Source: Thaumarchaeota archaeon CSP1-1 (GTDB taxonomy: Archaea; Thermoproteota; Nitrososphaeria; Nitrososphaerales; Nitrosopumilaceae). Taken from it: a DNA stretch of 64,000 nucleotides. Under the pieces are notes generated by a model. That model searched no databases. It saw only the letters and a program-made list of their open reading frames with translations, and was not told the origin of the DNA. The position numbers were made by a program, and so were the translations under genes. The stretch lies in NCBI GenBank assembly GCA_001443365.1, contig LDXL01000004.1, forward strand, positions 102,870 to 166,869, in the 5' to 3' direction. This document shows positions 41,719 to 51,407 of this stretch, piece by piece. Position 1 is the first letter of the stretch; every line of letters starts with the position of its first letter.

Positions 41719-42710
41719 AGTGAAATCTCCATCATAAATGCCGTAATTATTGCCAAAATGCCTGAAAAAATTGTGAGCCTAAAAATAACATAGCCTATCT
41801 CTTTTTCGGTTAGTGGCCTACCGCCAGCAAGGATCAATCTTACCAAGGTAACACTTGCATCTTTATCTGAGGTTGCTTTAAGCTTAAAATCTTCAGTTAA
41901 TGAAACCGGTTTTGCTTTAATTTCTCTGTGTTCAACGATTCGTTTCATGCTTGAGAGAAATAAGAAAGAGTTGATAATTGCAGGACCAAGTGCAATTGCT
42001 GCAACAACTTCTACTTGACCTACTATTGCTATGGCACCGTACATTGCACCAAGAGTAAGAGCACCAGAATCTCCTGGAAAAATTTTACTTGGGAATTTAT
42101 GGTATTTGTAAAAAGCCAATGATGCAAAAACTAGCATGAGACTTGCTATGGCGACTTCATAATTCTGTAAAATGATTAATGAAATTGTAAGCGCAGAACC
42201 CGCAATTACCATAAAACCACTTGCAACACCATTTAAAACATCAATTGAATTGATAGTGTTGCCAGTAATTGATATCATGATGACAACAACTCCAAGGTAA
42301 AGAAGAGGAATCTTAACATCTCCAAATAAAGGAAAGGAAAGATCAGAATCATATACGCCGAGTAAGAGTATTGGGATCGCCGTTGCAGCGAGTGCTAATG
42401 GTTTGAACCATCCTCCCATGACTTTTTTGTCATCAACAAGTCCTACGAAAAATGCTAATGCAGTAGTGGTTAGAATTGCAATTATTTCCGTCTTAGGAAA
42501 AAAAGCATACAGTACAATTCCAGAAATCAATATTCCTACTATAAGGGATGGTCCACCAGGTCTAGCAACCATTGCGCCTCCTTTTCGATGATAATCTTTA
42601 ACAACACTATTTCGTTTTTCTAGTGCTTTGATCAAAAAGGGAGTAATTACAAATACTAAGAAAAATGCAATAGATGAGACAATTATGGCTGCTATGATTT
42701 GGTGTTGCAA
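41715..42710 (-). CDS. UDP-GlcNAc:polyprenyl-phosphate GlcNAc-1-P transferase family (MraY/WecA/Alg7-like)
   Basis: A 331-residue, about ten-helix glycosyltransferase-4 family enzyme. Signatures: LVDDKKVMGGW (Asp-Asp), NSIDVLNGVASGF, and KIFPGDSGALTLGAMYGA (the P-G-D-x-G-x motif). In archaea this initiates dolichyl-linked glycan assembly (AglH-type) for S-layer N-glycosylation. It directly follows Hel308 with no gap, an unusual pairing. A cytoplasmic loop contains REIKAKPVSLTEDFKLK. Confidence 0.87.
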   Translation of the reverse strand: MQHQIIAAIIVSSIAFFLVFVITPFLIKALEKRNSVVKDYHRKGGAMVARPGGPSLIVGILISGIVLYAFFPKTEIIAILTTTALAFFVGLVDDKKVMGGWFKPLALAATAIPILLLGVYDSDLSFPLFGDVKIPLLYLGVVVIMISITGNTINSIDVLNGVASGFMVIAGSALTISLIILQNYEVAIASLMLVFASLAFYKYHKFPSKIFPGDSGALTLGAMYGAIAIVGQVEVVAAIALGPAIINSFLFLSSMKRIVEHREIKAKPVSLTEDFKLKATSDKDASVTLVRLILAGGRPLTEKEIGYVIFRLTIFSGILAIITAFMMEISL

Positions 42711-44837
42711 TTATCTACCTTTTCGTAATTGAGACTTGATGTTATCTGCAAGTGTCGAACCAATTTTATCAATTTCTGCTAATTTTTTAACTGGAATTTT
42801 TGAAAGATCTTCAAGGGTTTTAATCTCGTTATTATATAATTTTCGGGCACGAATTCTGCCTATTCCTTTGATTTTTACAAGATCTATTAGTTCCTCTCGT
42901 ATTCCGTAGATTATTCTTTTTCTTAGAATATCCAGTTCTTCAAGAAGATCTGCACAATCTGCTTGTTTTGCCAATTCACGGAGGCAGTATGTCAGCCATT
43001 CTGCAGTTTGTATCATTCTGTGCATATCCCCAGATTCAATTTTTAGATTATCGGAAAGTGAAATTTCTGATGATTCTGTAATCCATGATTGTAAAGCCAT
43101 TAAACTTCGTGAACAGTCATATTCTGAAATTGGTTTAATTAGTTCGGAGGAATAATTCTCAAGCATAACACCAAGACTTTCATGGTCTTTGATTCGCAAC
43201 GAAAACTTTGGGAAAAATTCCTCACAATTAGTAATCAAATGTAAGAATCCGAAGGTATGTTTTCTTCCTTTTGTGACAACATCAAGTGCATCTTTGAAAT
43301 AAGTTGCAGTTATAGGATCAATGTATAGCTTGGAAACTTTTTTACCAAAATCTGTTGCGACAAATCTTTCTCCTTTTTTTATGATAAATTTTTCAGTCAA
43401 AAGAAATTTTGTTGCAATGTCAATTCCAAACTTTATTGTGGACTTGCTTGATTGTAGTCCTCCCAATGTTTTTAAAAAGAAATCTAAGATCTCATCTTTT
43501 TTTATTCCGGGGCTAGTAACAATTAGACTCAGAACATGAATTCTAAGTGACTTGTCATCGGTTATCTTTGATTCAATTGGTTCAGGTTCACCATTAACAT
43601 AATAATCAATTAATTCTGAACTATTGTAATTTCCAACAATTATTGCTTCACCATAATCATCGTATTGAGGTCTGCCAGCTCTTCCACAAAGTTGTTTGTA
43701 TTCTAATACGCTTATTGGTCGGTTAGCTCCGACACGCGAGTTATACCTACTTACGCTGGAAATAACAACTCTTCTTGCTGGAAGATTAACACCAGCTGCT
43801 AGTGTAGGTGTTGCAGCAAGAAGTTTAATTTTGCCATTTCTGAATTCGGTTTCTACTGTTTGTCTACAATTTGGATTAAGACCTGCATGATGAAAAGCTA
43901 CTCCTTTTTTTACTAATGTTGCAAGTGTTTTTACTAGTTCAGTGTGTTCGTTATGTTCAAGGATTTTTTTTGATATTTTTTCAAGTTCCTCTATTTCTGA
44001 TTGCTGAAGAGAGTTTAAGATAGCATCTGCTGCCTTTATGGCAAGGGAAGATGATCTAGTTCTAGTTTCAGCAAAAAGTAATGATTGGCCTCCATCCTTT
44101 ACTGATTCGACTCCTAAATCAACAGGTTTGCCTCTAATGCTTGTTTCAACCTCAAATTCTCTGCCATCATTCATTATCACAGAATCTCCATCATAAACTC
44201 CTTCATAGAGTGGAACAGGTCTCCATTGACTTTCTACAGTTTTACAGTCTAGCCATTCCGATAGTTCGTCTACATTTGTTATTGTAGCGCTAAGTGCTAA
44301 AATCTGTGGTTTGCTTTCAAGTAGTTTTAATTTGGTTAAAACAACTTCCAGAGTTTGACCTCTGTCTTCATCACCAATGAGGTGAATTTCATCTGCAATT
44401 ACTAGTCCAATATCTTCAATCCATTCAGGACCATGACGAATAATTGAGTCCATTTTTTCGTTTGTTAAAATGAGAACATCACTATTTTCTAATCCCTTAT
44501 CTAGAGATTCAAAATCTCCTGTAGAAATTTGTACTTTGATCTTTTTCCCAAAATCTAATGATTCAAACTTTTTAAACTCTGAAAATTTTTCAGCGGCCAA
44601 AGCTCGAAGGGGACTAAGATAAATTACTTTTCCATTATTTTTTGAAAGATAGTTTATCATAGCAAGAATTGCAATTAGTGTTTTGCCGCTAGCTGTTGGG
44701 GCAGAAACTAGAATATTTTCTCCGTCTAATAATCCTGCAGTAATGCTATCTTGCTGTGGTGGATAAAGTTCTGAATAGCCCTCGTTTTTTAGAAAATCAA
44801 TTGCTGATTTAGAGAGTTTTAATTCAGATATCTTCAT
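42711..44837 (-). CDS. Hel308-type superfamily 2 helicase
   Basis: A 708-residue Ski2-like helicase. Q motif/I: PTASGKTLIA, II: ADEIHLIG, III: LALSATITN, VI: QLCGRAGRPQYDDYG, and the C-terminal winged-helix, ratchet and HhH part (GIGRIRARKLYNNEI). Hel308 unwinds forked DNA and acts in replication restart. Its start overlaps the MCM stop by 4 bp. The helicase appears complete. Confidence 0.92.
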   Translation of the reverse strand: MKISELKLSKSAIDFLKNEGYSELYPPQQDSITAGLLDGENILVSAPTASGKTLIAILAMINYLSKNNGKVIYLSPLRALAAEKFSEFKKFESLDFGKKIKVQISTGDFESLDKGLENSDVLILTNEKMDSIIRHGPEWIEDIGLVIADEIHLIGDEDRGQTLEVVLTKLKLLESKPQILALSATITNVDELSEWLDCKTVESQWRPVPLYEGVYDGDSVIMNDGREFEVETSIRGKPVDLGVESVKDGGQSLLFAETRTRSSSLAIKAADAILNSLQQSEIEELEKISKKILEHNEHTELVKTLATLVKKGVAFHHAGLNPNCRQTVETEFRNGKIKLLAATPTLAAGVNLPARRVVISSVSRYNSRVGANRPISVLEYKQLCGRAGRPQYDDYGEAIIVGNYNSSELIDYYVNGEPEPIESKITDDKSLRIHVLSLIVTSPGIKKDEILDFFLKTLGGLQSSKSTIKFGIDIATKFLLTEKFIIKKGERFVATDFGKKVSKLYIDPITATYFKDALDVVTKGRKHTFGFLHLITNCEEFFPKFSLRIKDHESLGVMLENYSSELIKPISEYDCSRSLMALQSWITESSEISLSDNLKIESGDMHRMIQTAEWLTYCLRELAKQADCADLLEELDILRKRIIYGIREELIDLVKIKGIGRIRARKLYNNEIKTLEDLSKIPVKKLAEIDKIGSTLADNIKSQLRKGR

Positions 44838-46918
44838 ACTCGGTTATAATGACCGGGTTTTGATTCATAAATAGATGCCTCACGAAGCATTCTTCTAAGG
44901 TAGTTTCTAGCCTCTTCTTCTGTGAATTTACCTGATTTTACGAGTTCTTTAATGAATAATCTCTCTTCTACTGCCATCTTGTTGTCACCCTCTAGGGACT
45001 TTAGAACATCCATGAAAAGCTGCATCTTTGAGACTTCACTGTGAGCTCTTCCTTGAAGTACTCCAAGATCCACTTTGCCTGTATTTACATCAACGCCAGC
45101 ATCTCGAAGCATACTCTCAATTAAGAATATTGCCCGTTCTGCGTCTTCTGCTTCTACTTGATCTTTCATCAAAAGACGTGCTCTTGCAGTTGCAAGTCTG
45201 ATTAGACCTTCCAATTGTCTTGGGGTTACAGTAATCATTTCTTCAGACTCTACATTTCGCATTTTCATATAGTAGGCTAGGATCTTATCCTCAGCTTCTT
45301 TGGTAAGTACTGGATTAATTCTCTTAGAGTATGACAAGTATTTTGTAAGAATATCTGAATCAATTAGAGAACGTGTATCGTTTCCACCAGGGGTATACAA
45401 ATTAATGATATGTTTTGCAATTCTAGAGTCTTTTTCCTTTGAAGGAATATCTCTTACAACAAAAATTAAATCAAATCTTGTTAAAAGAGGAATTGGAAGA
45501 TTTACATTTTCTGTAATATTTTTGAAAGGATCATACTTTCCATACATTGGGTTTGCTGCAGCAAGAATAGATGTTCTTGCATTAAGTGTAGCAACGATTC
45601 CTCCCTTTGCAATGCTAGCTGACTGTTGCTCCATAACTTCGTGAAGTGCACTTCTATCTTCTGGCTTCATTTTGTCAAATTCGTCAATGCACACTAGGCC
45701 TTGGTCACCAAGAACTACAGCTCCTGCTTCTAGCATCATAATTCCAGATTTATCGCGAACAACTGCTGCAGTAAGACCAGCTGCTGTTGAACCTCTACCA
45801 GATGTGTATAATCCTCTTGGTGCTATTCGTGCACAAAACTTTAGCATCTCACTTTTTGCAGTACCTGGATCTCCTACCAAAAAGATGTTAATGTCGCCTC
45901 TAATCTTGGTACCATCTTGGAGTAATCTTTGTGTCGAGCCAGCTATTAACAACAAAATTGCTTCTTTTATCAGAGCATGACCTTGGATGTGAGGAGCAAA
46001 TGAATCAACTAGTCTATTGTAAATATCGGGATTTCCAGATAGTGACTTGATTATCTTTTCTTCTTCAGGTGAGACTTCTTCTCTTTCGGTTTTCCTTGAA
46101 GTTTTAGGTCCTCGTCCTCCAAGAAATTCTATATTATTTCCATCAATTCGTAATCTGTAAAGCCCACTTGTGGATCTAGCGCCAACAAAGTATTCCTGCT
46201 CAATTCTGACTATACCTGTTAGAATTATTCTGTCTCCTGGTCTTGCATTATCAACTAGATCTTGTTTTATTGTGACATCTACATAGTGAGGTAATTGTCC
46301 TGGAGGTAAATCTTCAGGTAACTCTTGTAATCTAGCAATTTGAAAATCGATAAATCTGCTTTTGTCAGGTTGAATTGTAAAGTCTTTACTTGTACATTTG
46401 GGATCTATACCACATCTGTATAGAGGAGGTACAGTCATTCCTTTTTCTAAAGTAATATGAAATTCATGATCATTGCTACATTTGTAAGTGATTTCTTTTG
46501 CCAATGGTTTTACTTCTGATGATCGGACAACCATTCCAGAAACACTAGTCATCTTATTGATGATTTCAGCATTAATTTGACGAAGACTTCGCTGAACTGG
46601 ATAGTTTACTATTCTGGCTCTGATTTCCTCCTTAATTTTTGTAGCATACTGTGGGAATCTTTCTTGTAAGATTTCTTTGATTGCTCTTGTAAAGGCTGCT
46701 AGAATTTCGTCTGGATTTTCATTAAATTTTGATTCTATTTGAGGATGTGAAACTAGGTCGTTATAGTCTACTACAATATATCGAGCGCTTTTTGGCATCA
46801 TCTGGTCGATTTGCTCGACGTAATTGAATGAGCCTTGCTTATCCTTATGCTGTTTTAGGAATTCTTTTACCTCATCTGATAAAGCTGATTTACTAAATTT
46901 GGTTTCTAATGCAGTCAT
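44834..46918 (-). CDS. mcm: minichromosome maintenance replicative helicase
   Basis: A 694-residue MCM. N-terminal OB fold with zinc site (YKCSNDHEFH, YRCGIDPKC), Walker A GDPGTAKSEMLKF, Walker B LVCIDEFDKM, arginine finger LLTRFDLIFVV, and a C-terminal wHTH. Replicative helicase acting with GINS (upstream) and Cdc45/RecJ. Overlaps GINS by 4 bp. Sensor and helix-2 insert regions appear intact. Confidence 0.95.
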   Translation of the reverse strand: MTALETKFSKSALSDEVKEFLKQHKDKQGSFNYVEQIDQMMPKSARYIVVDYNDLVSHPQIESKFNENPDEILAAFTRAIKEILQERFPQYATKIKEEIRARIVNYPVQRSLRQINAEIINKMTSVSGMVVRSSEVKPLAKEITYKCSNDHEFHITLEKGMTVPPLYRCGIDPKCTSKDFTIQPDKSRFIDFQIARLQELPEDLPPGQLPHYVDVTIKQDLVDNARPGDRIILTGIVRIEQEYFVGARSTSGLYRLRIDGNNIEFLGGRGPKTSRKTEREEVSPEEEKIIKSLSGNPDIYNRLVDSFAPHIQGHALIKEAILLLIAGSTQRLLQDGTKIRGDINIFLVGDPGTAKSEMLKFCARIAPRGLYTSGRGSTAAGLTAAVVRDKSGIMMLEAGAVVLGDQGLVCIDEFDKMKPEDRSALHEVMEQQSASIAKGGIVATLNARTSILAAANPMYGKYDPFKNITENVNLPIPLLTRFDLIFVVRDIPSKEKDSRIAKHIINLYTPGGNDTRSLIDSDILTKYLSYSKRINPVLTKEAEDKILAYYMKMRNVESEEMITVTPRQLEGLIRLATARARLLMKDQVEAEDAERAIFLIESMLRDAGVDVNTGKVDLGVLQGRAHSEVSKMQLFMDVLKSLEGDNKMAVEERLFIKELVKSGKFTEEEARNYLRRMLREASIYESKPGHYNRV

Positions 46919-47433
46919 TTTTTATCACCTAAGATTTGTTTTTTAAAGTCAATTGATGTGTTGTAAATTTTTTCATAGAACGATCGTTCCTCCAAGGTCA
47001 GCTTTTGACTCAAGTCTGCAGTTAATTTCGAAGAGTCAGCTAGGTGGATAATTTTTCCTTGTCTTTTACGAACTAGGGAATTTAGCATACTTTCGACTTT
47101 GTCATAATCATCTTTTGGTAGTTTTTTCATGTATGAAAGCAATCTTACGTAAAAGTGTGGTTCAAGTGTTGCAAGTTCAAATTCGCCTTGAACATTTTCC
47201 TTAACTGTTGCCTGCTTTAGCTCAACTACCATATCAGTATCCTCTATGTTAACATGCTTTTCATATTCGAGAACATTTGCTACCCATCTTGGAATATTGA
47301 GAATTTCTCCTTGTTTTCCTTCTACATCTACACCTGCAACGTTTATCTTGATATCGTGTAGAAAGGTGACCTTAACATCTTCCAATTCAAATCCTGTATT
47401 ATGGACCTTTGAGAGATCAGTACTGTTTAGCAT
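46915..47433 (-). CDS. GINS complex subunit
   Basis: A 172-residue protein: an N-terminal beta-rich part (VKVTFLHDI, GKQGEILNIPRWVANVLEY) and a helical C-terminal part (FYVRLLSYMKKLPKDDYDK, EERSFYEKIYNTSID). Beta-then-alpha order and location beside MCM fit archaeal GINS23-type proteins, though the C-terminal pattern shares features with GINS51. It heads the GINS-mcm-hel308 operon and diverges from rfcS across a GATC-rich region. Confidence 0.75.
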   Translation of the reverse strand: MLNSTDLSKVHNTGFELEDVKVTFLHDIKINVAGVDVEGKQGEILNIPRWVANVLEYEKHVNIEDTDMVVELKQATVKENVQGEFELATLEPHFYVRLLSYMKKLPKDDYDKVESMLNSLVRKRQGKIIHLADSSKLTADLSQKLTLEERSFYEKIYNTSIDFKKQILGDKK

Positions 47434-47563
47434 TGTAAGATCAGTGATCCCCTGTAGGATCGTGATGAATCGGATCGATCAATTCTGTTCACAAAAAGGT
47501 GAGATCAATTGATCCTGTAAAAAGTCAACTATTTAGTGTAGGTTGAGCATTGGGTAGATCGGA
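47434..47563. promoter_or_regulatory. GATC-rich intergenic region between GINS/mcm and rfcS
   Basis: 130 bp separating divergent replication operons. GATC occurs at 47439, 47446, 47458, 47473, 47477, 47503, 47511 and 47557, with a ninth just inside GINS (47415). Contains the perfect 12-bp palindrome GATCAATTGATC (47503-47514), a GATCGATC (47473-47480) and an inverted repeat GATCC-N6-GGATC (47446-47461). TATA-like ATTTAGTG (47531-47538) precedes the rfcS ATG by 26 nt. Could be a shared operator; an origin function is possible but there is no Orc1/Cdc6 gene beside it. Confidence 0.55.
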
Positions 47564-48520
47564 ATGTCGGTTTCTGATTTAATGTGGGTAGAAAAATACC
47601 GTCCACACAAGATAGCCGAACTGGTAGATCAGAAAGAAATCGTAGGCAGCATTCAATCGCTTTTAAAAAACCAGTCTGAGATGCCTCATCTTTTGTTTTC
47701 TGGTTCTGCTGGAGTTGGAAAAACCACTCTGGCCCTGTGTCTGTCCCATGAGATTCTAGGTGAGCATTGGAAGGACAGTACTTTGGAGCTTAATGCCTCT
47801 GATGAACGAGGAATAAACATGGTTAGGGATAGAGTAAAGACGTTTTCTAGATATGCAGGACTAGATAGTAAAATTCCTTTTAAAATTATTATTCTAGATG
47901 AAGCTGACGAGATGACTGCTGATGCACAGACTGCTCTGAGGAGAATAATTGAAGATACTGCAAAAATTTGTAGATTTATTCTGATAGCAAATAACATTTC
48001 AAAAATTATCGATCCCATTCAGAGCAGATGTGCTGTTTTCAAGTTCTCAACTATTCCTGAAAAAGATGTAGTTTTTCATCTAAAAGAAATTTCAAAAAAA
48101 GAAAAACTAAAGTCTGATGAAAATGGTTTAGCTGCAATTTACGAATATTCCGAAGGAGATCTAAGACACGCTATCAACTTGCTTCAAGCAACAGCTAGTT
48201 TGGGAGATATTACAGAGGCCAATGTAAAAACGTCAGCTGGACTAACCAAAGTCAAAGATGTCGACATTGTACTAAAACTAGCACTAGATGGAAAAATTTC
48301 TGATGCGCGAAATAAGATGATTGAGCTTATCAAAGTTTATGGAATGTCCGAGTCTGATTTTCTAAAATACATCAATGCTGCAGTGTACAAAACAAAGAAC
48401 AAAAATCTGAGTGATATAGTTCAGACTATAGCAAAATATGATTTTAGAATTCTTAGTGGTGCAAATCCTGAAATTCAATTATCTGCACTTTTAGCAGAAT
48501 TGACAAAGTTTGGAAAATAA
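47564..48520 (+). CDS. rfcS: replication factor C small subunit
   Basis: A 318-residue AAA+ clamp loader subunit. LMWVEKYRPHKIAELVDQ (box II), Walker A FSGSAGVGKTTLALC, Walker B IIILDEADEMTADAQ, arginine finger ILIANNISKIIDPIQSRC. The pair with RfcL at 24.3 kb builds the clamp loader. The tRNA-Ser gene on the other strand begins 3 nt after its stop. Confidence 0.95.
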   Translation: MSVSDLMWVEKYRPHKIAELVDQKEIVGSIQSLLKNQSEMPHLLFSGSAGVGKTTLALCLSHEILGEHWKDSTLELNASDERGINMVRDRVKTFSRYAGLDSKIPFKIIILDEADEMTADAQTALRRIIEDTAKICRFILIANNISKIIDPIQSRCAVFKFSTIPEKDVVFHLKEISKKEKLKSDENGLAAIYEYSEGDLRHAINLLQATASLGDITEANVKTSAGLTKVKDVDIVLKLALDGKISDARNKMIELIKVYGMSESDFLKYINAAVYKTKNKNLSDIVQTIAKYDFRILSGANPEIQLSALLAELTKFGK

Positions 48521-48523
48521 AAG

Positions 48524-48607
48524 CGCAGAGAGAGGGATTTGAACCCCCGAATGGCGAACCACACAGGCTCTCAAGGCCCGCGCCCTACCAGGCTAGGCGA
48601 CCTCTGC
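48524..48607 (-). tRNA. tRNA-Ser(TGA)
   Basis: Class II tRNA: acceptor GCAGAGG pairs with TCTCTGC (a terminal G-T pair), discriminator G73. Anticodon stem CGGGC/GCCTG with loop CTTGAGA gives TGA. A long variable arm lies around GTGGTTCGCCAT. T arm GGGGG-TTCAAAT-CCCTC. 84 nt, no intron. Confidence 0.93.
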
Positions 48608-48705
48608 GGGATTCGTTGGCTTTAGCTGATTAAAATTTGTTTTATTGTGTGAAATTTGATAAGCAAATATCTAACGATAACTATAGAAAAATAAAGAAAA
48701 ATGGT

Positions 48706-49239
48706 CTAGTCGTGAGCGTGTGGATTTGCTTGACCAGAACCTAGTTTTTGGTAAGTTCCAAGTGCCTTTTCATGCCATTCTTGGTTTCCTTGATCTACTA
48801 GAACAGCTTGTGGAGGGCATACTGAAACACAGGCCATGCACCAAATGCAGTCGTGTTCTCTGATTGGGTCTGCATTGTCCGAATAGTCATGTCGCTCTTC
48901 TTTTACAGAACTTCCAGTTCCATCAAAGGTTTCATGAATTGCCTTTACTGCTGAAATATCTTTTTCTGTTCTGTACCACTGGAAAACTTGTACTGGACAG
49001 GCCTCTATACAGGCTCCATCTGCTACGCAAGAATCCCAATCTACTGCGACCATTGTTCCGCTAACGCCGATCTTTTCCATTTTTTCGCCATTTTTCTTGT
49101 ATGCAGCAAGAACATCTGGGTTCTTTGATGCCTCTGCAAGACCTTGTGATGGCCAAACCCAATGGAAGTGTTCACCGTCTGAATGCATGATTTTACCAAT
49201 TGGTTTTTTGTTATGACAAAAGTCTTCTTTAATTGGCAT
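48706..49239 (-). CDS. zinc-containing-type dicluster ferredoxin
   Basis: A 177-residue ferredoxin. Cluster motif 1 is [12 protein letters not shown] (C-x5-C-x3-CP, three-Cys, likely a 3Fe-4S type) and cluster 2 is [12 protein letters not shown]. The N-terminal His-rich region ([15 protein letters not shown]) resembles the zinc-binding extension of Sulfolobus zinc-containing ferredoxin. A His-rich tail (NPHAHD) ends it. Likely a soluble electron carrier for complex I or the FNR-like enzymes (inference). Confidence 0.85.
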   Translation of the reverse strand: MPIKEDFCHNKKPIGKIMHSDGEHFHWVWPSQGLAEASKNPDVLAAYKKNGEKMEKIGVSGTMVAVDWDSCVADGACIEACPVQVFQWYRTEKDISAVKAIHETFDGTGSSVKEERHDYSDNADPIREHDCIWCMACVSVCPPQAVLVDQGNQEWHEKALGTYQKLGSGQANPHAHD

Positions 49240-49386
49240 ATGGAGTCTTCATCTTTTGTATATTATTTAAATCTAGACAAAATTAGTGGAAACTAAAATT
49301 TTTGATTTATGAATTTTTTCAGTTATAACACTGTTTTTGTAGTTTTTCCCCTACGTTCATATCGGTTTGGCATTAATTGGATTTCA

Positions 49387-50052
49387 TTGGATATTATAAA
49401 ATATGATGTGTATAGTGGCCCAAACATTGGTCTGTATACTGCAGTTAATGACAAATATGTCTTTATTCCAAATGGGTATGCAAAATCAAAGGCAAAAAAA
49501 TTGGCTGATTATCTAAATGTAGAACCAGTCTTTACTTCAATGGCAAATACAAGATTAATTGGTGCAATGATGGTTGTAAACAATAATGGAGTTTTGATTC
49601 CACATAATGCCATACCTAGTGAGTATGAGCATATAAAAAAATCAACTGGACTTAATATTGATGTATTAGATTCAAAACACAATGCACTTGGGAACTTGAT
49701 TTGTGCAAATGATAAAGGTGCAGTGGTTTCTCCAATGATTCCAAAAGAGAAGATAAAACAAATAGAGGATACTTTGGGAGTTGAGGTAATTCAGAAAAAA
49801 GTAGCTGGATATCATCAGATTGGTGTAATGGTTGTAGCAACAATGCATGGTGGCGTGATTCATCCAGAAGCTGATGATGATGAAATTAAGAGCATCGCAG
49901 ATGTTTTAGGTGTAAATATAGAACCTGCAACAATTAATGGCGGCATTCCTTATGTGCATTCAGGTATTTTAGCTAACAATCACAGTATGGTAGTTGGTGG
50001 CCACACCACTGGTCCAGAAATAATGATGCTAACTAGGGCTTTTTCAGGATAG
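49387..50052 (+). CDS. eif6: translation initiation factor 6 (aIF6)
   Basis: A 221-residue ribosome anti-association factor. Repeated pentein motifs: NTRLIGAMMVVNNNGVLIP, NALGNLICANDKGAVVSP, QIGVMVVATMHGGVIHP, HSGILANNHSMVVGG. The frame opens at 49309, but TTG 49387 (MDIIKYDVYSGPNIGLY) is the family start; the 26 extra upstream residues are not family-like. The end overlaps the convergent hisS stop by 20 bp. Confidence 0.92.
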   Translation: MDIIKYDVYSGPNIGLYTAVNDKYVFIPNGYAKSKAKKLADYLNVEPVFTSMANTRLIGAMMVVNNNGVLIPHNAIPSEYEHIKKSTGLNIDVLDSKHNALGNLICANDKGAVVSPMIPKEKIKQIEDTLGVEVIQKKVAGYHQIGVMVVATMHGGVIHPEADDDEIKSIADVLGVNIEPATINGGIPYVHSGILANNHSMVVGGHTTGPEIMMLTRAFSG

Positions 50053-51313
50053 AGCCTGCGTTTTCTATTAGCTCATCAATTGAGATTTGTTTTTCAGAAC
50101 GGTCTTGCATGTTTCTGAGAACAACTTTGTTTTCTGCAAACTCTTTTGGTCCTACAATAATTGCAAATTTTGATTCTGATGATGACTCCATCTGTTTTTT
50201 TAGAGCCTTGCCAGGATAATAGTCAATTGTAGTTGGTACTCCAATTTGTCTTAGCTTTGATGCAATTGCTAAAGCTTCTGCATGCATCTCGTCATTTGCA
50301 TACAAGACAGAAGTCATCACAATTTCTTTTCTTGGTGCGATGCCTTGTGATTCTAGTGATAGAATTATTCTTTCTACTCCGCCAGCTACTCCAGTTGCAC
50401 CTAGATCATCTCGTCCAAATGCCTTTGGTAGTGTATCGTACCTTCCTCCTCCAACTAGTGCGCCAAGATCAGAGCTGGTATCAAATGCTTCAAAGACCAT
50501 TCCAGAGTAATAGTCTAGTCCTCGAACGATACCAAAGTTGATGCGGATATTTTTGACGTCTCTGTCAGTAAGTGAGAGATATAGCTGCTTTAGCTCATCC
50601 CAGCCGTCTAGTGATGAGGCATCAAAGCTGTTTTGGATTTCTTCTGGCGTTCCTTTGATGGCTGAAAATGCTAGAATTTTTTCAAGTTTTTCTTTATCAA
50701 TACCCTTTTTGTGATATTCAGCTAGGATTTCGTCTGGTCTTTTCTTTTGAACCTTATCCATTGCTCTAAATATTTCAGAGATAATCTTTGGATCGTCTGT
50801 TTGAAATAGGCTAGTTACGTAGGATTCGACTAGCTTTCTGTGAGAGATATCGATAATTATGTTTTTGAGCTGTAGTTTTTCAAAAAGCCTTGAGGTAAAC
50901 TCGATTAATTCTGCGTCAGCTGCCAAGCTTGGTTTTCCAAAAATTTCGATGTTCCATTGATGGAAAAATCTGTATCTGCCTTTTTGGGGCTCGTCATATC
51001 GATATACTCCGCCAAAGCTTGCTAGCTTTGCAGGCAGCTTTAGTGATTTTTGCGAAACTACGTATCTGGTTAGCCCCATTGTAAAGTCAAATCTTAATCC
51101 GACTTCTCTGTCGTGCTTGTCTTTGAAATAGTAGATATCATCTTTGATGCCGGGTCCACTTTTTGTCTCTAAAGTTGAGAGTAGCTCAATTGGAGAAGGG
51201 TCCATGAAACGAAATCCGAATAGATTAGCAGTTTGGACGAAGTTTTCTCTGACATATTTGATTTTGAACATCTCTTCGCCATCAAAATCTTTCATTCCCC
51301 GTGGAAGATCCAT
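50033..51313 (-). CDS. hisS: histidyl-tRNA synthetase
   Basis: A 426-residue class II aaRS. N-terminal LPRGMKDFDGEEMFKI, motif 2 FGGVYRYDEPQKGRYRFFHQWNIEIFG, the histidine A-loop GLDYYSGMVFEAF, and C-terminal anticodon-binding domain. Charges tRNA-His. Complete; the ATG-adjacent RGMKDF is the family start. Confidence 0.95.
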   Translation of the reverse strand: MDLPRGMKDFDGEEMFKIKYVRENFVQTANLFGFRFMDPSPIELLSTLETKSGPGIKDDIYYFKDKHDREVGLRFDFTMGLTRYVVSQKSLKLPAKLASFGGVYRYDEPQKGRYRFFHQWNIEIFGKPSLAADAELIEFTSRLFEKLQLKNIIIDISHRKLVESYVTSLFQTDDPKIISEIFRAMDKVQKKRPDEILAEYHKKGIDKEKLEKILAFSAIKGTPEEIQNSFDASSLDGWDELKQLYLSLTDRDVKNIRINFGIVRGLDYYSGMVFEAFDTSSDLGALVGGGRYDTLPKAFGRDDLGATGVAGGVERIILSLESQGIAPRKEIVMTSVLYANDEMHAEALAIASKLRQIGVPTTIDYYPGKALKKQMESSSESKFAIIVGPKEFAENKVVLRNMQDRSEKQISIDELIENAGSILKKP

Positions 51314-51407
51314 TTCACTGTGTGATTACGATCTTGTGATTTAGGCTTTACGATGTTTACAAGTTCATTCTATCTATTAATACGAGAAACTTACTTCAGA
51401 ATCTAAA

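Noticed and set aside
47458..47520. C/D-box sRNA between GINS and rfcS
   Set aside because: A C-box-like TGATGA is present but no matching D box (CTGA) at the right distance.
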